Positions 52,637 through 61,429 of a stretch of 64,000 nucleotides of DNA are shown piece by piece; position 1 is the first letter of the stretch; each line of letters begins with the position of its first letter. Source of the DNA: JACPPO01 sp965262505 (lineage in GTDB: Bacteria > Acidobacteriota > Vicinamibacteria > Vicinamibacterales > UBA2999); contig CBDHFM010000030.1 of assembly GCA_965262505.1 (NCBI GenBank), positions 1 to 64,000 on the forward strand, read 5' to 3'. The notes under the pieces are model-generated. The model saw only the letters and a program-made list of their open reading frames with translations. It had not been told where the DNA came from and ran no database searches. Position numbers and translations under genes: made by a program.

Positions 52637-53095
52637 ATGGAGAATCTTGAGAGCGCCGGGTGTGTGTCGGAGACGCTGCGACGTATCCGGACTCTTTCAC
52701 CGGAAAGCCCTCGGCAGTGGGGCAGGATGACGGTCGCCCAGATGGTCTGCCACCTGACCGACGGTTTCCAGATGGCAACGGGCGCGCGTCCTGTCCCGGA
52801 GGCGAGTTCTCTGGTGGGTCGAACAGCGATGAAGTTCGTCGCCCTGTACGTCCCCGCACGGTGGCCGAAAGGGGTGCGGACGCTTCCCGAGGTGGATGCA
52901 CTGCAGAAGGGCACTCCACCCACGCAGTTCGAGAGTGATCTCGAACGGCTTGAACAGTCGTTGCAGGACTTCATCGAGGCCGCGGAAGCGGGGCGGTGTG
53001 GTCGCCACCCGTTTTTTGGGGCTCTGTCACCGCACGAGTGGCTTCGCTGGGGATATCTCCACACCGACCACCACCTGCGACAGTTCGATAAATAG
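52637..53095 (+). CDS. DUF1569-like (DinB superfamily) protein
   Basis: 152 residues with no signal, so cytoplasmic. WGRMTVAQMVCHLTDGFQMA near residue 30 provides one histidine; HPFFGALSPHEWLRWGYLHT and DHHLRQF at the C-terminus supply the others expected in DinB four-helix metalloproteins. DUF1569 members are small DinB-like enzymes, some probably thiol-dependent transferases. Stands alone between plus- and minus-strand exported-enzyme genes. Start uncertain because the ribosome-binding site is weak. Confidence 0.75.
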   Translation: MENLESAGCVSETLRRIRTLSPESPRQWGRMTVAQMVCHLTDGFQMATGARPVPEASSLVGRTAMKFVALYVPARWPKGVRTLPEVDALQKGTPPTQFESDLERLEQSLQDFIEAAEAGRCGRHPFFGALSPHEWLRWGYLHTDHHLRQFDK

Positions 53096-53150
53096 AAGTC
53101 GATGTACGACCCAGACCGACGACGGACCGGTCCCGGTTGGGTTGCCCTGA

Positions 53151-54239
53151 TCAGGAGCCTATGCGGGCGCGGGTGTGCTCGGGGAGGATCCTGAGAACGT
53201 TGTCCCGGTACACACCTCGCTGTTCCTCGCCGCTGAGACCGCTGGTCTGAACTCCCGCGATAGTCCCTGCAAGGGTTGCAAACGGGAAATCGGTGCCAAG
53301 CACCATTTGTGAAGCGGGTACTAACAGCTTCAGGGCCTGCAACTGAATGGGATTCGCGGATCCCGCGGTGTCGTAATAGAAACGTCTGACGTGGTGGAGC
53401 CTTGAATCGGCCTCTACGGGTTGCGCGAGGCCGTCGGCAGTCGCTTGATCTCCCAGAATACGCTGCGCGATGGAAACAAGGGTGCCGCCGGCATGGGAGA
53501 AGATGAACTGGACATCGGGATACCGCGTGGCCGCGTCGGTAAGCAGCAGGTTCATGATGGCGCGCGTCGTGTCCGTCGGATACTCCAGCGTTGTAGGTCC
53601 TACGCCTTCCAACGGATTCCTGCAGCAGCTCGGCTCGAGCGGGTGCGTGAACACAACCGCTTTACGCCGGTTCAATTCTTCGAAGACCGGGTCGAAGGAT
53701 GCGTCACCCAGCCACTTGTCGTCGTAACTGGTGATGAGTGAGACACCATCGGCCTTGAGCGTATCGAAGGCGTACTCGATTTCCCTCAGGCTGCCGTCTA
53801 CATCGGGCAACGGCAGCGACGCGAAGAGTCCAAAGCGATCTGGATAGGCACCGACCATCTTCTCTGCGGCCCACTCGTTCACTTCACGCGCATCACGACG
53901 CGCCTGGCTTACGTCGCCGAACCAGAAGCCCGAGTACTGCACGAGCATCGCTGTCGCCACGCCGGCCTCATCCATGATGGCGATGTGCTTTTCGGGTGTG
54001 TCTCCCCTGAATCGATCGAGGTTGTTCGCCACATTTCTGGCCGCCAGCGATGCGAGGTAATTCGGAGAGGCGTAGTGATGGTGAATATCGATCACGCGCG
54101 CGGGCCGGCCTGCGGTGGTCTGTGTCGCCGCCGCCGAGCTGACGCCAGGAAGCGCAGTTGCCGCGCCGAGAGCCGCCAATCCCTTTATGAAATCACGCCG
54201 GTCGGAGCGACGCGCTGCGGACAGTTTGGTGGAGTGCAT
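53151..54239 (-). CDS. Tat-exported amidohydrolase (ACMSD-like), last gene of a four-gene operon
   Basis: 362 residues. Twin-arginine signal SDRRDFIKGLAALGAA. The barrel has VIDIHHHYASP (HxH), IMDEAGVATAMLVQYSG, PDRFGLFASLPLPDVDG, VVFTHPLEPSC, FSHAGGTL and VLGTDFPFATLAG with the late Asp. It is a paralogue of the gene at 50466 by domain but clearly diverged. It is preceded with gaps of 27 to 29 bases by an unknown exported protein, DUF6152 copy h and a TGIW-MBL fusion, all on the same strand. Confidence 0.85.
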   Translation of the reverse strand: MHSTKLSAARRSDRRDFIKGLAALGAATALPGVSSAAATQTTAGRPARVIDIHHHYASPNYLASLAARNVANNLDRFRGDTPEKHIAIMDEAGVATAMLVQYSGFWFGDVSQARRDAREVNEWAAEKMVGAYPDRFGLFASLPLPDVDGSLREIEYAFDTLKADGVSLITSYDDKWLGDASFDPVFEELNRRKAVVFTHPLEPSCCRNPLEGVGPTTLEYPTDTTRAIMNLLLTDAATRYPDVQFIFSHAGGTLVSIAQRILGDQATADGLAQPVEADSRLHHVRRFYYDTAGSANPIQLQALKLLVPASQMVLGTDFPFATLAGTIAGVQTSGLSGEEQRGVYRDNVLRILPEHTRARIGS

Positions 54240-54266
54240 AACACGATCCCCTTATCTCCTGTGATC

Positions 54267-55097
54267 TCAACGCACCAGGCACGGAGTGGGATTCCATCTG
54301 GAGCCGTCAGGAAGCTTCTTGAAATGATAGTTCACGATGTAGGGCTCCGTTAGATACTCCGGATCATCGACCATTTGTGTCACGGTCATCCAGGTATCTC
54401 CATCTGGCAAATCGAGCAAGAAGAAGTTTTCTGTCAGCACCGCGTTCCCGGTGTAGGGTATTCCATTCTTCCAGTAGTATCCCGGCGTCAGATGGGTTGT
54501 GACGACTTTCAACGCGCCACCGGTTTCAAAGTTGGCCTGCCCGCCACCGCCGCCCATGGAAGTCCACGATGCGATCGAGCGCCCTTGCAGCGTCGGCTCC
54601 AGCCCTGCCGGCGGCGGCGCGAAGTGGAGCAGGCGAGTCTGTGTCCCAAAGTCGGCTTCCACCCCCAGCGTATTGTCGTCCGACCACGTGATATGCAGAT
54701 GGGTGGGCTGACGCATGATTCCAGGTGCACCATAGGCCTTGCATTGATCGCCCTCCGCCTCATCTCTGGCGGGATCCCATGCCATGGCCGCCTGAGCGCC
54801 TTTCACGTTGTAGGGAATATTGCCGTTCTGGGCGGGATTGGCACCCACGCCAAGCGTACCCGTGACGACCTGGGCGACCGCACCGGGGGCACCGGTACCG
54901 AAGTCCCCTTTGGGAGCGGTGAACATACGCACGTGCCAGTCCTCGGTCAGGACCGCGGTCCAGTAACCTGTGAGATCGATTGGCGCAGACGCTCTCGCAG
55001 TCGGAGGGGAACCGCCTTGCCCACGGCCGCCCTGAGCCTCGATAGCCGATGGTGACCACAACCAAAGCACGATGGCCAGGATGGCCTTCGAATTCAT
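54267..55097 (-). CDS. Exported protein distantly like the TGIW/YSVGRW family
   Basis: 276 residues from the ATG at 55097. Signal peptide to AIEAQG, then a Gly-rich linker and IDLTGYWTAVLTEDW near residue 40, which matches the family's opening. The central part differs: CKAYGAPGIMRQPTHLHITW replaces the CDPxGFPR block, SWTSMGGGGGQANFETGG precedes KVVTTHLTPGYYWKNG, and it ends MVDDPEYLTEPY and TPCLVR. The second half has counterparts in the N-terminal half of the 55556-57487 fusion protein (VIDPDYLTEP). Function unknown. Confidence 0.7.
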   Translation of the reverse strand: MNSKAILAIVLWLWSPSAIEAQGGRGQGGSPPTARASAPIDLTGYWTAVLTEDWHVRMFTAPKGDFGTGAPGAVAQVVTGTLGVGANPAQNGNIPYNVKGAQAAMAWDPARDEAEGDQCKAYGAPGIMRQPTHLHITWSDDNTLGVEADFGTQTRLLHFAPPPAGLEPTLQGRSIASWTSMGGGGGQANFETGGALKVVTTHLTPGYYWKNGIPYTGNAVLTENFFLLDLPDGDTWMTVTQMVDDPEYLTEPYIVNYHFKKLPDGSRWNPTPCLVR

Positions 55098-55126
55098 TCG
55101 TTGCCTCGAGAAGTCCACGGGTTCCG

Positions 55127-55528
55127 CTAATTGACGGTTTCCCCGGCCTGAGTGCCCCACGACTTGCCGTCCGTCGTCCGGACGATCTTGACCAATCGTG
55201 CCCGCGTGCTGTCCGGGGTACGGGACGGGTTGGCCGTCACTTCCACGGGGTCTCCCACGCGGAACGACTGCGAGTCCACGCCCTGCTGCGAAAACTGTTC
55301 ACCCGATGCACCCTCGATGGCCCACTGTTGTGAGATTCCCTCCGCGTCCTGCGACTCGACGTAAAAGAACGAGTGCGGGGAACGGAGCGCAATCTGAACG
55401 ATTGTCCCCGTGATCGTTATCGTCTCGCGCACATTGTAGGCTCCGGTAAAAGAGTGGTGGGCTTCGGTGCTCATACTTCCTGCAAGCATCGCTGCCGTCA
55501 CCAACAGCGCAGGCAATGGAATTCGCAT
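55127..55528 (-). CDS. DUF6152 family exported protein (copy h)
   Basis: 133 residues from the ATG at 55528. The signal peptide ends STEA and the mature protein starts HHSFTGAYN. The motif LRSPHSFFYVESQDAEG replaces the usual NPH by SPH but keeps Pro-His. It sits in the operon between the TGIW-MBL fusion (27 bases) and the distant TGIW-like gene (29 bases). Confidence 0.85.
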   Translation of the reverse strand: MRIPLPALLVTAAMLAGSMSTEAHHSFTGAYNVRETITITGTIVQIALRSPHSFFYVESQDAEGISQQWAIEGASGEQFSQQGVDSQSFRVGDPVEVTANPSRTPDSTRARLVKIVRTTDGKSWGTQAGETVN

Positions 55529-55555
55529 GGTGTCTCCCGTCATGCTTCCTCTCAA

Positions 55556-57487
55556 CTACTCCGCATTCCCTTGTTTCAGGCTGCCATACACCGCCTCGAC
55601 AAACCGGGCCGTCACTCCTGGCTGTCTTCCATACAGGGGGTCGTAGTCCATGGTCGGCTTGGCTGCCTTGACTTGCTCCAGCGTCATGCCGTCGTCAATC
55701 ATGCGCTGGATTCGATCGCGAATAATCATGAGCATGTCACGGTAGTAACCCACGTCACCGGAATCGCTGAGCCATCCGTGACCCGGGATAATCATCGTTC
55801 CACCCTGGGACATGTATTCCGTCACGGACATGTCCAACACTCTGTTGAGCGCTTCGATTTCACCATCAATGCTGCCGCCCCGGCCCACATCAATCGGCGG
55901 ATAGATATCGCTGTTGTAGATGTCGCCAGCCGCGATCACATCCGAACGCCGGAAGAAGACCGTGCTGTCGCCATCTGTAATCGCGTTGGGCATATGGAAA
56001 ATCTGTACGGCCTGGTTGTTGAAGAAGCGGTACAGGGTGTACCTGTCGGTGAAGTACGTATCGGTCGGGGCATTCACCGCATTCCCGTCCAACATCCGCT
56101 GTTGAACGTTGACATGAGCAAAGATCTGCTGGCTGGAACCGGACGACGTACCCCTCTGAAAGGCGGCACCTTCACCGAGTGCGCCAAACATGGAAGACTC
56201 CCGGATCGCGGCATTGCCTTCCACGTGATCTGGATTATCACTGGTGTTGATAATCATTCGAATCTTCGGCTCCGCAAAGGCATGCGTGGCCTGCCACGTG
56301 CTGGTAAAGGGGGACGCCGATTCGGGCCTGTCTGGTGGCCGCAACCGCTGAGCTGCCTGACGGATCGCCGCGAGAATCTGGTCGCTCGCCGCAGCGGCAC
56401 CGGAGTCCACCATAATGACCCCGTCTCCGCCTATCGATGCGGCGATATTGCCGCCGGCGCCCGCGATCATATACACGCTGCCGGCCGCGTGCAGCGGCTC
56501 AACAGCGTCATAGCTGGGCGTGCTTTCGGGTTGCGCATCCGCGCGTTCAGCCACCCGCGTGGACTCGTCGTCATAGTCGGGTTTCAAAACGATATCCGGT
56601 GCAGCGGGTGGAGAAAGTGTCTTCCCGATCGCATACCACTCGGGGTACAGGGCGTCAGCGAAACCTCTCCATGCCTCCAACGGAACCTTGAATCCAAAGG
56701 CCGTCTCTGTCAGCCAGGGATTCTCACCGGGCAGGTAATGCGGCACCTTGTATGACGTCCGAGCACCGGGCGGTAGATTGTCCTCGGCCTGACACGGATA
56801 GGGAGGCAGTTGTTGCGTGGGGCCTCGGACGTAGAGCCCGCTTCTGACCAGAGGCTCTGTCAGATAGTCGGGATCGATGACTGTGAATACCCAGTGCAGA
56901 TAGGGCTCGTCCAGGAACAACTGTTCGATGACCGTCGCGCGAAAACTGCTCGGCACACCATTTCTGGTAATGATGCTCTCTTTCAAATGCGTCGACGTGA
57001 TTTCCAGGATGGGTCCCTTGAATCGTCCGGTGGAGAACCCTTCCCAGGTATGCGCGGCGTGTTGTGAAGGACGCGGGCGATCGTCGAGCCAAATCATGCG
57101 CGCCCCGGCGGTCTTGTGAACCGTGATCCGGTACGCCGCTATTTGACGACTGACGGGATCCAGTTCCTTGTCGATCTGAACGGGATCCAGGGCGTACGGT
57201 TGATACGTCGGGCCGCGCGGTCTGCACTGCAGCAGCGGCGATGTCGACACCCACTCCTCGGAGTAGGTGTCTGCACGCATGCGTGCCGCGTCATTGATCG
57301 TCAGACCCTCGTATCGACCGCCCGGATCAACACCACGGAAGCGATTGGTGGAGTCTTCTTGATTGACCCACACCCAGGTGCCAGTCAGGTCCAGAGGCGA
57401 GTTCTCTTGGGCCGATAGCGCGTCGACCGCTAGGATTGCTGAGAGCAGCAGGCCACCTGCAACCGTAAATCGAGTCAGGCTCTTCAT
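55556..57487 (-). CDS. Fusion of TGIW-like domain and metallo-beta-lactamase fold domain with lost metal ligands
   Basis: 643 residues from the ATG at 57487 (GGAGCG upstream). Signal peptide to DALSAQE. Residues 35-240 follow the TGIW pattern: LDLTGTWVWVNQED, CRPRGPTYQPY, RMIWLDDRPRPSQ, WEGFSTGRFKGPILEITSTH and VIDPDYLTEPL. From residue 340 comes an MBL fold: GSVYMIAGAGGNIAASIGG, IINTSDNPDHVEGN, MPNAITDGDSTVFFRRSD, GDIYNSD and IIPGHGWLSD. The usual THxHxDH reads TSDNPDH, and NAHTDGD reads NAITDGD, so three of the metal-binding histidines are gone. Probably a pseudoenzyme or binding protein. First gene of the operon to 53151. Confidence 0.8.
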   Translation of the reverse strand: MKSLTRFTVAGGLLLSAILAVDALSAQENSPLDLTGTWVWVNQEDSTNRFRGVDPGGRYEGLTINDAARMRADTYSEEWVSTSPLLQCRPRGPTYQPYALDPVQIDKELDPVSRQIAAYRITVHKTAGARMIWLDDRPRPSQHAAHTWEGFSTGRFKGPILEITSTHLKESIITRNGVPSSFRATVIEQLFLDEPYLHWVFTVIDPDYLTEPLVRSGLYVRGPTQQLPPYPCQAEDNLPPGARTSYKVPHYLPGENPWLTETAFGFKVPLEAWRGFADALYPEWYAIGKTLSPPAAPDIVLKPDYDDESTRVAERADAQPESTPSYDAVEPLHAAGSVYMIAGAGGNIAASIGGDGVIMVDSGAAAASDQILAAIRQAAQRLRPPDRPESASPFTSTWQATHAFAEPKIRMIINTSDNPDHVEGNAAIRESSMFGALGEGAAFQRGTSSGSSQQIFAHVNVQQRMLDGNAVNAPTDTYFTDRYTLYRFFNNQAVQIFHMPNAITDGDSTVFFRRSDVIAAGDIYNSDIYPPIDVGRGGSIDGEIEALNRVLDMSVTEYMSQGGTMIIPGHGWLSDSGDVGYYRDMLMIIRDRIQRMIDDGMTLEQVKAAKPTMDYDPLYGRQPGVTARFVEAVYGSLKQGNAE

Positions 57488-57633
57488 CTTTCGCTCCAAA
57501 ACTGCATAATCATAACTGAGCCACCTTCGAGTCCAGAAGGTCTAGTTCGAGCCCAACCGCCACGCGGGAGTCCGAATTGCTCAGCGTTTTTGAGCGTCCT
57601 ACTTTCGCCGAAGACGAAGAAAGAGCCTGTCGA

Positions 57634-59052
57634 GCCATAACTAGGTGTTACCGAGCGGTGCATCGTCGCGCCGTAACTTGGGTTACCGGAATCTGTGTTG
57701 AGAACAAGGCGTGTGGGCGCTGTGGGAAGCCGCGTTTTGTGCGGGTTTCCAACGCCCTGGTGGGCGCGTTTTTCGCGTCCACAGGTCGGGCAGCGTCCCC
57801 GCGCGGATTTTTCGCCGGCGCCGCAGGACTGACCCGCTGGTTGGCGAGGCGGTAGACGCCGGCCAGCCCTTGGTCGATCCGCTGCGCCAGGATGAACGGA
57901 TCGAGACGCGCGCGGAGCTGTCTCAGCGCCCGGACCTGCGCCGGGGCGGCTTCGGCACACGCCTCCACGCGCTCGAGCGGCGTCCGCGGCGCGTCATAGC
58001 GGCGACGGAGGCGGGCGCCGACGCGGCGCTTCTCGACCAGCGTCACCGAGGGGAGAAACAGGTTCTGCAGCAGGCGCAGCTCCTCGTAGAGCCCATTGAT
58101 CGCGGTGAGCGCCGGCGCCGAGTCATACCGCACGTAGCCCAGCAGCTTCCGCACGTGCGTCCAATTCTTCTGCTCGATGTGCGCGTTATCGTCCTTCTTG
58201 TACGGGCGCCCGCGAGTGAATTGGATGTCATGGTGCGTGCAATAGCGGCGGAGATGGTGATTGATGAACTCGGAGCCGTTGTCCGAATCGATCCCGCGCA
58301 ACCGAAAGGGCATGGCTTGGCGCAAGTACTCCAAGCCTTCCTGGACGTGGTGCTGACTCTTGCCCATCACCGCCCGCGTTTCCACCCAGGTCGTGAGGAT
58401 ATCGGTCACATTCAGTGAATAAATGAAGTCGCCGGCAGCGCGATCGCCCGAATGCGCCACGAGATCGATCTCGGTAAAGCCCGGCTCCTGCACGTCCCAG
58501 CGGTCCGTCTTCAGCGGAATCTGATGCTTGAGGAGCGTCCCAGGCTTCGTCCGGCCGTACTGCCGCGTCCGCAGCTCGCTCTTGAAGGCCCGCAGGCACC
58601 GATCCATCTGCCGCGGGCTCATCGACCGGAGCTTCTCGACAACCTCGCGGGGGATCCGCCACCGCCGACATGCCCACGGCAGCCACGTGGGCAGCAAGGC
58701 CTGCAGCCGCAGAGACCACGGGTATCCGGCGGCCTCCCAGATTCGCCGCAACGTGCCCACGACCACCGGTCCATAGCGGACCGGCGGGCCCCCGCGGCGT
58801 CGTCGCCGCGGTCGCTCCGGCCGACGCAGCGACCGAATCACCGCCTTGCGGTGATAGCCCGTCACCTCACACACCTCATCCAACAGCTGGCCCTTCGTCG
58901 GCCGCGCCGCGTGCGCGTAGCGTTCCCGCATCCGTCCCAGATACTCGCGAATTGCTTGTGGTCCCACTCGGATTCTCCCCATCGCCATCCTCCCTGATGG
59001 GTAACCCGAGTTGTGGCGCGACGATAGGACGCCCGGTAACACTTAGCATGGC
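57634..59052 (-). mobile_element. Integrase-type insertion sequence with about 50-bp inverted repeats
   Basis: About 1.42 kb with one transposase gene. The left end (57634 to about 57685) and the complement of the right end (about 59000-59052) share GTGTTACCG, ATCGTCGCGCC and GGGTTACC in the same order and spacing. No target duplication is clear. The region before it (57488-57633) holds no gene I can support. Confidence 0.75.
57648..58982 (-). CDS. Integrase catalytic domain transposase
   Basis: 444 residues from the ATG at 58982 (GGGAGG upstream; the frame runs up to 59042). N-terminal helix-turn-helix (LLDEVCEVTGYHRKAVIRSL), an Arg-rich linker, then an rve core with FTEIDLVAHSGDRAAGDF (first Asp), LRGIDSDNGSEFINHHLRRY (second Asp) and YKKDDNAHIEQKNWTHVRKL (Glu). 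The C-terminus is encoded in the left inverted repeat. Intact. Distinct from the integrase of the element at 30-32.7 kb. Confidence 0.88.
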   Translation of the reverse strand: MGRIRVGPQAIREYLGRMRERYAHAARPTKGQLLDEVCEVTGYHRKAVIRSLRRPERPRRRRRGGPPVRYGPVVVGTLRRIWEAAGYPWSLRLQALLPTWLPWACRRWRIPREVVEKLRSMSPRQMDRCLRAFKSELRTRQYGRTKPGTLLKHQIPLKTDRWDVQEPGFTEIDLVAHSGDRAAGDFIYSLNVTDILTTWVETRAVMGKSQHHVQEGLEYLRQAMPFRLRGIDSDNGSEFINHHLRRYCTHHDIQFTRGRPYKKDDNAHIEQKNWTHVRKLLGYVRYDSAPALTAINGLYEELRLLQNLFLPSVTLVEKRRVGARLRRRYDAPRTPLERVEACAEAAPAQVRALRQLRARLDPFILAQRIDQGLAGVYRLANQRVSPAAPAKNPRGDAARPVDAKNAPTRALETRTKRGFPQRPHALFSTQIPVTQVTARRCTAR

Positions 59053-59129
59053 GCGATACGAAGAGTTGACATTCACTCAATAGCTCACCACGATCTATCG
59101 CGACCGTAGGCTTTCAGCAGGAGGTTTCA

Positions 59130-60278
59130 ATGCGCACTTGGATGCTCACGCTGGTCGTCGTGTTCGGGCTGGGTGTGGTTGCCGGACCGAGATCGGCGAT
59201 CCTTCAGGGCCAGGGACAAGGCGGCGACGATTACACGGGGCCGTATGACGTCGTCCCCAGTTGGCCGCTGCCGTCCAGATTGGCGGCGCCCGGACGGATC
59301 TTCGGCTCGACGTCGGGGATTTGGGCGGAAACACCGGACAGGATTTTTGTCGCCGTCCGCGGGGAAATCGTTCTCCCGGCGACGGTGAATGGCAGGGAGG
59401 TTCCTCCCGACTTTACCGGCGCCTTTGGCGCGCTCGGGTTGCAGGCGACCTCGCAGGTGCCGGACATGCGCAACTGCATCGTGGTGATCGACTCGACCGG
59501 CCGCATCACCGAAGCGTGGACCCAGTGGGACCATCTGTTTCAGGACGGCCGGGGGCCGCACCAGATCAGCATGAGCCCGTACGACCCCGAACGCAGTGTA
59601 TGGGTCGTCGACGACATGCGGCATCAAGTGTTCAAGTTCAGCAACGATGGAACGAAGTTGTTGCTGACACTCGGCGAGTCGGGCATCTTTGGCGACAACG
59701 ATGACCCCGCGCACTTTCGCCGGCCAACGGACATCGCGTTCCTATCTGACGGCTCATTCTTCGTCAGCGACGGTTACGGGAACACGCGCGTGCTGAAGTT
59801 CGACAAGGATGGCAACTTCCTCAAGATGTGGGGAACGCCGGGCACCGCACCGAGCCAGTTCGACACGGTGCACGCGATCGCCACCGATCGGAACGGCTTG
59901 GTCTACGTCTCGGATCGCAGCAATAGCCGTATTCAGATATTCGACGAAGAGGGAACGTTTCTCGATCAATGGCCGAACATCCATTCTCCGTACACGATTC
60001 GCATCAGCGAGGATGGGTACGCCTGGATTTCTTCCGGTACTCTGAACGAATTCCTGAAGTACGACTTGAACGGAAAGCTGCTCGACCACTGGGGGACGCA
60101 AGGCACCGCTCCCGGTGAGTTCTGGTCTGTTCATGAATTCTCAAGCGATTCTGCGGGCAACCTCTACACGGCCGAGGTCTTTGGCGGTCGAGCGCAGAAG
60201 TTCGCGCCGAAGCCTGGCGCGGATCCGTCCAGGATATTCCGTCAGCAGCGACTCATGCCGAAAACGTCCAGCGACTAG
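59130..60278 (+). CDS. Exported NHL-repeat beta-propeller protein 3
   Basis: 382 residues. Signal peptide (LTLVVVFGLGVVAG), then six blades with VWVVDDMRHQVFKFSNDG, IAFLSDGSFFVSDGYGNTRV, IATDRNGLVYVSDRSNSRI and SSDSAGNLYTAEVFGG. This is the peptidylglycine amidating-lyase-like type of propeller, more distant from the pair at 4.6-6.8 kb. AGGAGG precedes the ATG. The right end of the IS lies 78 bases upstream, which may have changed its promoter. Confidence 0.8.
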   Translation: MRTWMLTLVVVFGLGVVAGPRSAILQGQGQGGDDYTGPYDVVPSWPLPSRLAAPGRIFGSTSGIWAETPDRIFVAVRGEIVLPATVNGREVPPDFTGAFGALGLQATSQVPDMRNCIVVIDSTGRITEAWTQWDHLFQDGRGPHQISMSPYDPERSVWVVDDMRHQVFKFSNDGTKLLLTLGESGIFGDNDDPAHFRRPTDIAFLSDGSFFVSDGYGNTRVLKFDKDGNFLKMWGTPGTAPSQFDTVHAIATDRNGLVYVSDRSNSRIQIFDEEGTFLDQWPNIHSPYTIRISEDGYAWISSGTLNEFLKYDLNGKLLDHWGTQGTAPGEFWSVHEFSSDSAGNLYTAEVFGGRAQKFAPKPGADPSRIFRQQRLMPKTSSD

Positions 60279-60324
60279 CTCGCAATCTGGATCACACGTG
60301 TGACTGAACACGGAGGGTAACGAG

Positions 60325-60864
60325 ATGATGAACCGAGTAGCCCTGTCGGTTGTGGCGCTCGTCCTGGCTTTGCCTCTGGCATCGCCCGTCCACGCTCAGG
60401 AAGCGGTCAACTTTTCCGGTACCTGGAAGTTCGTGAAGCAAGACCCGCCGATGAGAGAGGGGCGTGGCGGTGGAGTGCCTGCGTTGTCCGGCTCGCGTAG
60501 CGGTGGAACGCGGGCGTTGGAGGTGGCTCCGGTCACGCTGAGTATTACTCAGAACGGCGACGACATGACCTTCGAAAGTACGATGAGCGACGGATGGATC
60601 AGGACGCTGGCGATCAAGCTGGACTTCACGATCACCGTCAATCCGCTCCCACCGGATGGCGACGGTGGAGAGCCCCGGCTCAACGGCCCTACGAAGACAC
60701 GGGGACGATGGATCGAAGGCAAGCTCTATCTGCATCAAACCCAAGGGCTGGGCCAGAGGCGCGACATCCTGACGATGAGCGGTGACGTGCTCTCGATACA
60801 GCGAGACTACGAGACGCCGGGCGGTTCCGGAACCCTGTACATGACCTTTAGCAAGGTCTCCTGA
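60325..60864 (+). CDS. Exported protein of unknown function (NFSGTW)
   Basis: 179 residues. Signal peptide to SPVHAQE, then NFSGTWKFVKQD, a Gly-rich loop, and a lipocalin-like series of strands (VTLSITQNGDDMTFEST, LAIKLDFTITVNPLPPDG, ILTMSGDVLSIQRDYET). It opens like the TGIW family but is shorter and lacks the DGR and YSVGRW motifs. GGAGGG precedes the ATG. It follows NHL protein 3 by 46 bases and may be co-transcribed. Confidence 0.7.
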   Translation: MMNRVALSVVALVLALPLASPVHAQEAVNFSGTWKFVKQDPPMREGRGGGVPALSGSRSGGTRALEVAPVTLSITQNGDDMTFESTMSDGWIRTLAIKLDFTITVNPLPPDGDGGEPRLNGPTKTRGRWIEGKLYLHQTQGLGQRRDILTMSGDVLSIQRDYETPGGSGTLYMTFSKVS

Positions 60865-60959
60865 ACAGTGCCTCAACCATGACTTGTCATCAGTCTGAAA
60901 CGTGACATCTTCAGAGACACTCCACATTGAAAAATATGATTGAGTGGTTAAGGAAGCGT

Positions 60960-61370
60960 ATGAAACGCACCTCGATACAATTTCTGAGTTCCGTTTTTGT
61001 CTTGCTGGCTGGTCTGTCGACGGCAGCGGCGCCGCCTCCCGCCCATCACGGCAGAGGCGGCACCTACGATGTCAGCAAACTATTGACGATCGAGGGCACG
61101 GTTGCAGAATGGGCGTGGCGCAATCCCCATGTGGTGCTCTATGTAGACGTGATAGAGGCCGACGGCACAGTCGTCAACTGGGCGCTCGAAAGCCAGAACG
61201 TCGGCAGTCTCTCGCGACTGGGCATGTCGAGGCTGTCGTTCGTGCCCGGGCAGGAGATAAGCGTCAAGCTCAATCCTTCCCGCGGCGGTGCACCAGTCGG
61301 CGTAATCCGAAGGGTCTACGACGACACCGGAAAGGAAGTGTTGGCGTTCGGTGGCCCGATCGACGAGTAG
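60960..61370 (+). CDS. DUF6152 family exported protein (copy i)
   Basis: 136 residues from the ATG at 60960 (AAGGAAG upstream; an in-frame start at 60927 adds 11 residues). The signal peptide ends PPPA and the mature protein starts HHGRGGTYD. The motif WRNPHVVLYVDVIEADG is near residue 60. It precedes TGIW copy 9 by 59 bases. Confidence 0.85.
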   Translation: MKRTSIQFLSSVFVLLAGLSTAAAPPPAHHGRGGTYDVSKLLTIEGTVAEWAWRNPHVVLYVDVIEADGTVVNWALESQNVGSLSRLGMSRLSFVPGQEISVKLNPSRGGAPVGVIRRVYDDTGKEVLAFGGPIDE

Positions 61371-61429
61371 CGGCGGGCGGGTCTGAGGCTCGAATGCCTG
61401 ATCCGGAGCTGTAGACAAGGAGATCTCAC

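Noticed and set aside
55373..56755. Plus-strand open frame of 460 codons
   Set aside because: Antisense to the TGIW-MBL fusion and DUF6152 copy h; no signal, no motifs.
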